From NCBI GenBank assembly GCA_030612495.1, contig JAUWNT010000061.1, positions 1-12,603 on the forward strand: DNA of 12,603 nucleotides, read 5' to 3'. Source of the stretch: Candidatus Aminicenantota bacterium. Its GTDB lineage: Bacteria; Acidobacteriota; Aminicenantia; UBA2199. A model generated the notes under the pieces. That model was not told the DNA's origin, did no database searches, and was given only the letters and a program-made list of their open reading frames with translations. This document shows, one piece after another, positions 6,059-11,853 of the stretch (positions are counted from its first letter, which is position 1; every line of letters begins with the position of its first letter). A program made the position numbers and the translations under genes.

Positions 6059-7918
6059 TTACTGGACTTCATTTCCCTTATAAACATGTTTTATATAATC
6101 TTCTATATTTTTTATAATATCTTCACCCACTATCTTATTATCTTTAGATATAATCATAATATAATAAGTCTTTTGGTTCCTATCTACTTTTGTAAAGTAT
6201 ATATCAAAATCCTTCATTTTTTTTACAATCTTACCAAGTAAATGTTTCTGTCTAACATAAGAGATTACAAATATTGTGCGACCTAAGTGCTTTAGATTTT
6301 TATATTTATATAAGACTTCAATATCTTTTTTTTCACTTGATTTTTCTATTACATCCGAACAGAATCTTATCACCTCATATAATAGATCAAAGCTAATTTC
6401 AATTCTGTACAGTTCATCAAAATTAAAAAAAACATCCCTTACTAATACTGGATTTATATAATCTGTTTTTTCTAATAACTCATTCAAAATTTTTATATCA
6501 ATCTCTCTAAAGCATTGATCAAAATCCCTGATTTTTCCATAAACTTTTTTCAAAATACCATTTATATTGCTAAAAACCTCTTTTATTGAAATAAACTCAG
6601 ACAAGTAAACATTTAATTTTAATATATCTATTACAACATGGTTAGCATAAATCTTAGGAGGAATCGCAGAATTTACTTCTATACCAGGAAACTTTTCCAG
6701 TTTCGCAATTAAATCAAAAACCCTTTTCTTTTTCAAGCTTCTGCTTACAATAGTTAATTTCATATCAATTGAAAAATCAGTCTTTTTATCAGCATTAATA
6801 AAAACTTGCGTAATATTAGTCTTTTTAAACTCAAGCATTAAAAAAGGTATTATAGCTCGAGCATAATGTTCAAAACCACCCACAGACTTTATCCGAGTAA
6901 ATTGTTTTTTATAAGAAGTTTCAATTAATTTCTTAAGAGATTTTTCGATTGATTTGGTAGCACCCGAGTCTAATGCTTCCCCATTTCTGTCAACGATTTC
7001 AATTCTATATAAAAGAATACCATCATTAGTTACAAAGCTTTTATGATGCTTTATAATGTACTCTGGTACAATATAATTTAAAATTTTCAAAAAATCTTCT
7101 ATAGAGATCAAAACTTCCTTACAAACAAAGGTTATGCCTGTCAATTTTTCATATTTTGTTTCTATATTCTTAATTTTTATAACTTCATCTGCTAAAGAAT
7201 TTCTCACCTCCTCTTGAAACTTATAATTATCAATCACCAAATTTGCTAAATCTTTTAATTTTCTCTCTCCTAGATATTCACGGGATGTTGAGGAGACAAA
7301 TTTCAAAGCTTCTCCATTTTCTCCAATTAATTTTGAAACATCCTTACCTTTATATAATCTATTTATTCTTGCAACAATTTTATTATAGATTTCAAACTTA
7401 ATAGTTTCATCCTCAAGCAACAAGTATTTATTTTCAGTCCCAACAGATGCTTCTCGTATTGTAGCTATTAATTTTCTTTTTTCCTCAATAAATCTCTCAT
7501 ATTCTTTGTTACTGGTAATATTGAAAGCTAAAATTACAATTCCAATTCTTTTTGTCTCGTATTCAACAGTAATACCCTTTATAAATAAGATATTTTTAGC
7601 TTTATGGTGAATAATTCCAATAATAGAATTAGACATACCTGGCCAATCTTCAGCAAGAACCCCTAAAACGAGAGTTACAGATTGCTTTTTTTTGCTCAAT
7701 TCTTCAAGAATTATTACTTGTTTTTGTTTTTTTTTCTCATAAATACACAAAAGTTTTATTAATAATGCTCTTTGTTGCTGTAAAGGAAATATTTTCTGTG
7801 ATTTTATAACTTTATCTAATTTATTTTTTACTTCGGATTCAGAAATCCATATCTTTTTTTTTTTTAATAAATCCTTTAGATCTTTCATTTGATTTTTATT
7901 GTAATCAATATTCATCAT
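6059..7918 (-). CDS. Uncharacterised protein with ACT-like domains
   Basis: I do not recognise this 619-residue protein as a named enzyme. It has no signal peptide or membrane segment and is probably cytoplasmic. Residues about 81-135 read as an ACT-type regulatory domain: the strand VTLVLGVLA, the D91-W-P-G-M turn typical of ligand-binding ACT loops, a helix, and the strand IGIVILAF. A second beta-alpha region around 305-400 (LLYRIEIVDRNGEALD, later FSIDMKLTIVSRS) and a C-terminal one at about 545-612 (RTIFVISYV, helix, YYIMIIS, helix) have the same flavour. ACT segments of this kind occur in NAD-glutamate dehydrogenases and in GlnD/RelA-type regulators, but no catalytic domain of either is visible. 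A ligand-sensing regulator is the most that can be inferred. It is transcribed alone from its own promoter. A run of 12 A on the coding strand (7865-7854) covers codons 18-22. Confidence 0.55.
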   Translation of the reverse strand: MMNIDYNKNQMKDLKDLLKKKKIWISESEVKNKLDKVIKSQKIFPLQQQRALLIKLLCIYEKKKQKQVIILEELSKKKQSVTLVLGVLAEDWPGMSNSIIGIIHHKAKNILFIKGITVEYETKRIGIVILAFNITSNKEYERFIEEKRKLIATIREASVGTENKYLLLEDETIKFEIYNKIVARINRLYKGKDVSKLIGENGEALKFVSSTSREYLGERKLKDLANLVIDNYKFQEEVRNSLADEVIKIKNIETKYEKLTGITFVCKEVLISIEDFLKILNYIVPEYIIKHHKSFVTNDGILLYRIEIVDRNGEALDSGATKSIEKSLKKLIETSYKKQFTRIKSVGGFEHYARAIIPFLMLEFKKTNITQVFINADKKTDFSIDMKLTIVSRSLKKKRVFDLIAKLEKFPGIEVNSAIPPKIYANHVVIDILKLNVYLSEFISIKEVFSNINGILKKVYGKIRDFDQCFREIDIKILNELLEKTDYINPVLVRDVFFNFDELYRIEISFDLLYEVIRFCSDVIEKSSEKKDIEVLYKYKNLKHLGRTIFVISYVRQKHLLGKIVKKMKDFDIYFTKVDRNQKTYYIMIISKDNKIVGEDIIKNIEDYIKHVYKGNEVQ

Positions 7919-7935
7919 TACACATCCAATTTCTT

Positions 7936-7963
7936 ATTTTATATTAACAGAAATAAAAGTCAA
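7936..7963 (-). promoter_or_regulatory. Promoter of the ACT-like protein gene
   Basis: Minus-strand TTGACT (7963-7958) and TAAAAT (7941-7936) are 16 bases apart, five of six matches each to the sigma70 consensus. The predicted leader is about 11 bases and contains only GGATG as a weak ribosome-binding site before the ATG at 7918. Confidence 0.6.
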
Positions 7964-7999
7964 CAATATCGAAAAAGTAAAAAGGGAAAATTAAATAGT

Positions 8000-8035
8000 G
8001 ATGGGTGGATGAGTAGATGTGTAGATGGGTGGATG
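8000..8035. repeat. Tandem degenerate octamer repeat (NGTRGATG x4)
   Basis: Four consecutive octamers, GGTGGATG, AGTAGATG, TGTAGATG and GGTGGATG, run from 8004 to 8035. The first base varies and position 4 is A or G; the 12-mer GATGGGTGGATG therefore recurs at 8000 and 8024. The tract lies in the gap between divergent genes and has no coding potential that looks real. Confidence 0.7.
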
Positions 8036-8040
8036 TGGAA

Positions 8041-8110
8041 GAAGCGTTCAGCGTTCAGCATTCAGCAAAAACAGTTTTGAGTTAAAAAAAAGCTGAATGC
8101 TGAACGCTTC
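8041..8110. repeat. Large inverted repeat built from GTTCAGC heptamers
   Basis: The left arm (8041-8066) is GAAGC followed by the heptamers GTTCAGC, GTTCAGC and ATTCAGC. The right arm (8092-8110) is the exact reverse complement of GAAGC plus one GTTCAGC and ATTCAGC, 19 bases. Pairing gives a 19-bp stem with one heptamer bulged out on the left and a 25-base A/T-rich loop. The left arm has evidently gained, or the right arm lost, one repeat unit. Confidence 0.75.
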
Positions 8111-8219
8111 TCACACTGTCACAGACACTAACACTGAATTCTGCCTTTTGAATTAAAATTTTCCTGTTGACAAAAAAATGGAATTTATTATTTATTTTAA
8201 AACAAAATTCTTTGAAAAG

Positions 8220-8248
8220 TTGAAATTTTGTAGTATTTGTATTACAAT
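8220..8248 (+). promoter_or_regulatory. Promoter of the RHH-RelE toxin-antitoxin pair
   Basis: TTGAAA (8220-8225) and TACAAT (8243-8248) are separated by 17 bases and each match five of six consensus positions. The ribosome-binding site GGAGG follows at 8255-8259, eight bases before the ATG at 8268, so the leader is short. Confidence 0.7.
8228..8247. promoter_or_regulatory. Putative operator over the -10 box of the toxin-antitoxin promoter
   Basis: TTGTAGTA (8228-8235), spacer TTTG and TATTACAA (8240-8247) form an 8+4+8 inverted repeat with one mismatched pair. It covers the spacer and most of the -10 box. Ribbon-helix-helix antitoxins usually repress their own promoter through such sites, so this is the likely autoregulatory site. 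Confidence 0.5.
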
Positions 8249-8267
8249 CAATACGGAGGTGGATTAA

Positions 8268-8483
8268 ATGTCCAGTTTAAGTGTAAGAATACCTGATGAG
8301 CTTTTTGAAAAACTTAATAAACTTGCAAAAAAGACAAGAAGAACAAAAAGCTCATTTATAAAACAGTTAATAGAGGAAAACATAGAAGACCTGGAATATG
8401 CATATATGGCTTTGGAAAGGATGACTGATAAGCATGCAAAATACTTGAGTACAGAAGAGGTGGAGAAACAACTTGAATTATAA
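8268..8483 (+). CDS. Ribbon-helix-helix antitoxin (CopG/RelB-type)
   Basis: This 71-residue protein opens with SLSVRIPDELFEKLNKLAKKTRRTKSSFIK, a textbook ribbon-helix-helix: strand SLSVRIP, first helix, the turn K-T-R-R-T-K-S-S, second helix. The strand binds operator DNA as a dimer. Residues 40-71 are acidic and helical and would wrap the toxin. The start is firm: GGAGG eight bases upstream and a good promoter before that. It overlaps the toxin gene by 11 bases, so the two are made from one transcript with the antitoxin first. Autorepression through the inverted repeat over the -10 box is expected from the family. It is distinct from the 62-residue ribbon-helix-helix-like protein of the phosphatase operon. 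Confidence 0.85.
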   Translation: MSSLSVRIPDELFEKLNKLAKKTRRTKSSFIKQLIEENIEDLEYAYMALERMTDKHAKYLSTEEVEKQLEL

Positions 8484-8739
8484 AGTTAAATGGAATGATA
8501 AAGTAGTTGATGATCTTAAAAAAATTGATAAAAAGCAAGCAGGGAAAATAATTGATAAAATAAAGAACTATCTCATAAAAGAGCCTGGCTCATTGGGTAA
8601 ACCGTTAAAGGGGATGTTTAAGGGAATGTATCGTTTTCGTATTGGTGATTTTCGCATTATCTATACTATCAATGAAAATGAGAAAGAGATAAACATCATG
8701 GTCATAGGCCATCGAAATAAAATATATAAACAAAAATAA
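8473..8739 (+). CDS. RelE/ParE-family toxin
   Basis: This 88-residue basic protein has the RelE/ParE fold pattern: N-terminal strand YKVKWNDKVVDDLKKI, a helical hairpin, then strands with PLKGMFKGMYRFRIGDFRIIYTI and the ending IMVIGHRNKIY. Residues expected at the RelE active site are present: K46, R54, R61, H80-R81 and Y85. A complete set favours a ribosome-dependent mRNA endonuclease over the gyrase-targeting ParE type, though sequence alone does not settle this. The start codon is TTG at 8473, with GGAG seven bases upstream inside the antitoxin gene; the 11-base overlap supports coupled, lower-level expression of the toxin. No frameshift or truncation is seen. Confidence 0.85.
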   Translation: MNYKVKWNDKVVDDLKKIDKKQAGKIIDKIKNYLIKEPGSLGKPLKGMFKGMYRFRIGDFRIIYTINENEKEINIMVIGHRNKIYKQK

Positions 8740-8747
8740 ACGAAAAG

Positions 8748-8765
8748 GGTTTGATAAATCAAACC
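8748..8765 (+). terminator. Hairpin after the toxin gene, possible terminator
   Basis: GGTTTGAT (8748-8755), AA and ATCAAACC (8758-8765) form a perfect inverted repeat eight bases after the toxin stop codon. In practice it would fold as a 6-bp stem with a 6-base loop. The following sequence (CGCTACTTTCTTT) is only partly T-rich, so intrinsic termination is plausible but not certain. Confidence 0.4.
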
Positions 8766-8779
8766 GCTACTTTCTTTGT

Positions 8780-8800
8780 AAAAAAGGCCTGGATGCAGGC
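8780..8800 (-). terminator. Rho-independent terminator of the DUF1028 fusion gene
   Basis: Read on the minus strand, GCCTG-CATC-CAGGC (8800-8787) is followed by CTTTTTT. A GC-rich 5-bp stem with a T run, about 110 bases beyond the stop codon of the minus-strand gene ending at 8912, is the classic intrinsic terminator layout. Confidence 0.5.
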
Positions 8801-8911
8801 AACAAATTTGACAGCTTAAAGATAAAATTTATTATAAAAAAGATTGTAAAAACAAGACCTGATCCCCTTTTTCTTATAAAAATAATTGTTATGTTTTAGC
8901 TTGCAAGAAAT

Positions 8912-10477
8912 TTAAAATTCTATCAAGTCAACTCGAGTTAAGGTTGTTCTCCTTCTGGAACCAGGGCCATTAACTAAGTGCCATGCTGTATATTGTTCTG
9001 CGTAGGGATCACTGGATGAAATACCATCAACAGGTACTATCACCTGAAAACCTCTCAAAGCAGCTCCTGTAGCTGTATTTATAACCGCACCATGAGCGGA
9101 TGTACCTACGATTATTACTGTCTTAATTCCTCTATCCTTTAAAATCGCTTCCAACCTCGTACCGTAAAATTTATTCGCTCCTGATTTAACAATAGGTTCT
9201 TCTTTTTTCGGTGCAACCTCATCTTTTATATCTGATTTACTCGCACTACTCGTAAGACTGTAAATTACAGAAATTCCATGTGTTCTTGCCTTTACAAGCA
9301 ATTTTTTTATTTTTTCAATAGAATCTATACAACGTGGTCTCCTCTCTGCATTACAATTCCCTTTTTGAATATCTAAAATTAGTAGTGCAGTGTTTTTTAA
9401 ATCTACTGTCACAGGTCTAAGCTCTGGAGGCGGCGGGGCTTTTATTGTTGCCCATTCATCAATGATAGTACTTTTATTAGTCTGTTTTTTATTCGGTACT
9501 AATGATAGGATTCTTTTCATCAATGCTTTGTCTTTGGGGAACTGCCCCACAGCAGGGAGGCGTTTCAGCAATTCTGCCCATCTCCTATCCTGTATGAATA
9601 CCTTTTTAAAAAGGGGTAAGCTCTGTTCTACTTTACCTGAAGATGCCATAGTAACAGCCGGCCAGAACATCATCTCCGGGTTACCAGGATATATCTTCAT
9701 GGCTGTGGAATACTCTCTCAGCGCGTCCTCGGTTTTGTTTACAGTCAAATAACCATCTCCTCTATTCATATGATTATAAGCCTTTGCTACAGTTACTAGA
9801 CGCCTCAACTCTTTCAAAGGACTCATATGGTCCTCTACCCGAAGGTCATATATTCTGTCATTCCATGGAGAACCACTGGATTTGACTCTAACCACCAATA
9901 TTGCAGCCGACTGCTTCCCTCTGATATCCCCTCCTTCGGCTTCTGCTGCTTCCAGAGCTCCTAGCAGCCTGTCCACCAGTTCTCCCTTTGTATTTTCATA
10001 TGCCTTTTGCATGGCATTCCAAACAGTATTCTTTTCCATCATATTGGCCTGACAAGTAAATCCACCTCCAGAATACTTTTTCGAGCAATGGCCAGCCTCG
10101 GAAATGCACATCTTCCCGGTATGAACTGCGACATTACCGCTGATGTCTACTATAGCTACCTGACGAACATCAGCATGGGGGTCAGAAGCCAACAAACCTT
10201 TCAAAGCCAGTTGAGCTGACTTTCCTGTTCGCATCAATTCCAATCCAAGCGGGCCATAGGAGGGTTCCACAAACGATTGTGTCGCTACTGCTCCAACCCC
10301 TGATTCAGCCCATAATACCAATGAGCCAACAGAAAACCAATGTGACTGGACTGCAACCCCTATCTGGCCGCTTCCTTTATCGTATGCAACAATGGAGTAA
10401 GTGGCTGAAAGATCCAAAGAAATAACACAAAGAATAAAAATTAATCCAAGGGTATAATAAAATAATTTCTTTACCAT
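8912..10477 (-). CDS. Exported DUF1028 / TPR-like / isochorismatase-like fusion protein
   Basis: This 521-residue protein has three parts after a Sec signal peptide (1-25, ending DLSA). Residues 26-235 are DUF1028: TYSIVAYDKGSGQIGVAVQS, VGAVATQSFVEPSYGP and GLLASDPHADVRQVAIVD are its hallmarks; the family belongs, as I recall, to the Ntn-hydrolase clan. Residues about 240-335 are helical and TPR-like (ALREYSTAMKIYPGNPEMMF). Residues 360-521 are isochorismatase-like, with D369 (LILDIQ) and K436 (KFYGTRL) of the hydrolase triad, but the cysteine position holds A464 (TSAHGAVINTA). The third domain is therefore probably not a cysteine hydrolase. GGGAGG five bases before ATG 10477 fixes the start. 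The gene looks clearly richer in G+C than both flanks and stands alone between its own terminator and a divergent neighbour, consistent with acquisition. No good promoter was found. Confidence 0.8.
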   Translation of the reverse strand: MVKKLFYYTLGLIFILCVISLDLSATYSIVAYDKGSGQIGVAVQSHWFSVGSLVLWAESGVGAVATQSFVEPSYGPLGLELMRTGKSAQLALKGLLASDPHADVRQVAIVDISGNVAVHTGKMCISEAGHCSKKYSGGGFTCQANMMEKNTVWNAMQKAYENTKGELVDRLLGALEAAEAEGGDIRGKQSAAILVVRVKSSGSPWNDRIYDLRVEDHMSPLKELRRLVTVAKAYNHMNRGDGYLTVNKTEDALREYSTAMKIYPGNPEMMFWPAVTMASSGKVEQSLPLFKKVFIQDRRWAELLKRLPAVGQFPKDKALMKRILSLVPNKKQTNKSTIIDEWATIKAPPPPELRPVTVDLKNTALLILDIQKGNCNAERRPRCIDSIEKIKKLLVKARTHGISVIYSLTSSASKSDIKDEVAPKKEEPIVKSGANKFYGTRLEAILKDRGIKTVIIVGTSAHGAVINTATGAALRGFQVIVPVDGISSSDPYAEQYTAWHLVNGPGSRRRTTLTRVDLIEF

Positions 10478-10627
10478 TTTAACCTCCCTATGAATTTTAT
10501 CATCTTTTTATAAGTAATAAAAGGAACGATCTTTTGAAGTATTGATTCTCTCTCATCCCTTATTTATTCTCTTTGTTATAACATTAATTTTGATTACTTT
10601 TCATGTTTTCAAGTACAATTAGTCTTC

Positions 10628-10656
10628 TTGACTAAAAAAATTATATTAGTTATAAA
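10628..10656 (+). promoter_or_regulatory. Promoter of the MBL-fold hydrolase gene
   Basis: TTGACT (10628-10633) and TATAAA (10651-10656) have a 17-base spacer. The predicted start near 10663 leaves a leader of about 13 bases made almost wholly of the ribosome-binding site GGGAGGAG before ATG 10676. Confidence 0.7.
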
Positions 10657-10675
10657 AAACCAGGGAGGAGAAAAA

Positions 10676-11542
10676 ATGTTAAAAAAATTTAATAAGATTT
10701 TGGTTTTATTTATAGTAGTTTTTTATGTTTCCTTATCTTTATCTTTTGCTAAAGAAAGAAAGATCAAACCTGTTGAATTGAAAAAGATTTCTAAAAATTT
10801 ATATGAAATTTTAGGGGGGCAAGGTGCACAGGGTGGATTATATATAGGTGATAATGGAGTTCTTGTTATCGATGCAAAAATGACTAAAAATTCTGTAGAT
10901 GCTGTAATAAAAAAAATTAAAGAATTAACTGATAATCCAATTAAATACCTAATAAATACGCATAGTGATAGTGATCATGTTAGAGGAAACCAATATTTTC
11001 CAAAAACAGTTACTTTTATTGCTCATAATAATTGCAGAAAGGATTTTTTTCATGCCAAAAGAAATGGGGAACCATCCATTTGGAGCAAACCTGATTTAGT
11101 ACCATTTATTCCTTCAATAACTTTTAAGAACAAAATGAATATATATCTAGATTCGAGAAAAATAGAATTATGGTATTTCGGTATCGGGCATACAGCTGGA
11201 GATATTGTTGTCTACTTTTCAGAAGAAAAAACAGCTTTTATAGGAGATCAAATATTTTTAGAAATTCCTCAGCTTATTCATTCTTATAAAGGTGGTAATT
11301 CTTTTGAGCATGTTAAAACCCTTACCAATATGCTTAAAACATTAGATGCTGAGAAATTCTGCAGTGGTCATAGTAAAATAGCAGATAGAAAAACTATTAA
11401 AAACCATATCGATCAGATGAGAAAATATCAACAAAAGGTTAAAACTTTAATAAAAAAAGGTAAAACCTTAGAAGAGATATTAAAAGAATTCAAAGAAAAT
11501 GAAGCCAGATTGATCAATGCAATTTATAAGGATCTAGAATAA
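10676..11542 (+). CDS. Exported metallo-beta-lactamase-fold hydrolase
   Basis: This 288-residue protein starts at ATG 10676, where GGGAGGAG lies five bases upstream. An earlier in-frame TTG at 10628 is the -35 box and is rejected. A Sec signal peptide (LKKFNKILVLFIVVFY, ending LSFA before KERK) sends it out of the cytoplasm. The MBL fold is clear: GDNGVLVIDAKM, the metal motif NTHSDSDHVRGN (H96, D98, D100, H101), H172 in GHTAGD, D191 in FIGDQIF and H232 in CSGHSK. The second position of the usual HxHxDH motif is aspartate, a variant known in some MBL hydrolase families. The C-terminal helices with TLIKKGKTLEEILKEF occur in many exported MBL proteins that are not lactamases. The substrate cannot be named; beta-lactamase activity should not be assumed. 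The gene diverges from the DUF1028 fusion gene. Confidence 0.85.
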   Translation: MLKKFNKILVLFIVVFYVSLSLSFAKERKIKPVELKKISKNLYEILGGQGAQGGLYIGDNGVLVIDAKMTKNSVDAVIKKIKELTDNPIKYLINTHSDSDHVRGNQYFPKTVTFIAHNNCRKDFFHAKRNGEPSIWSKPDLVPFIPSITFKNKMNIYLDSRKIELWYFGIGHTAGDIVVYFSEEKTAFIGDQIFLEIPQLIHSYKGGNSFEHVKTLTNMLKTLDAEKFCSGHSKIADRKTIKNHIDQMRKYQQKVKTLIKKGKTLEEILKEFKENEARLINAIYKDLE

Positions 11543-11601
11543 CAAGACAAACGGATCATCCATAGAGGGACTCGGGTACAGGTCTTTCATTTTAGCATTA
11601 A

Positions 11602-11702
11602 TTTTGAGTTTTGAGTGTTACGTTTTGAGTTAAAAAAAGAAGCATTCAACCAAGACAGTTTTGAGTTTTGAGGGACTCCTACCTCCTATCTCCTAACTCC
11701 TA
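11602..11702. repeat. Degenerate heptamer repeats (TTTTGAG and NCTCCTA families)
   Basis: The 296-base gap between the MBL and cyclophilin genes is filled largely by heptamers. TTTTGAG occurs in register at 11602, 11609 and 11623 (with TGTTACG at 11616 in the same register) and again at 11659 and 11666. Directly after come four units ACTCCTA, CCTCCTA, TCTCCTA, ACTCCTA (11675-11702). The 17-mer GTTTTGAGTTAAAAAAA at 11622-11638 also occurs exactly at 8074-8090 in the loop of the other repeat region. No gene is visible in the gap. Confidence 0.7.
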
Positions 11703-11759
11703 AGAATTTCATCAGCCAATCAACTATTAGTCCATCTAATAAGTGTTTTAGACAAAGAC

Positions 11760-11788
11760 TTGAAATTAAAAATCTAATTCAATATCAT
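11760..11788 (+). promoter_or_regulatory. Promoter of the cyclophilin gene
   Basis: TTGAAA (11760-11765) and TATCAT (11783-11788) have a 17-base spacer and each match five of six consensus positions. The leader to the ribosome-binding site GGGAGG (11828-11833) would be about 35 bases. Confidence 0.6.
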
Positions 11789-11853
11789 AGTGTTTTAAAA
11801 GTTTTGGACATTACGTTATTAATAATTGGGAGGCCTAAATCAAAAAATGCTTT

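Noticed and set aside
7889..8080. 63-codon plus-strand frame
   Set aside because: It starts antisense inside the ACT-like gene and runs through the tandem repeats; the protein is repeat-derived.
9390..10219. Two plus-strand open frames inside the DUF1028 fusion gene
   Set aside because: Shadows that arise from the higher G+C content of the real gene; no ribosome-binding sites or family motifs.
10628..10675. Earlier TTG start for the MBL hydrolase
   Set aside because: TTG is the -35 box of a good promoter; ATG 10676 has GGGAGGAG and begins a normal signal peptide.
11602..11702. CRISPR array
   Set aside because: Units are only seven bases long with no spacers and no cas genes nearby.
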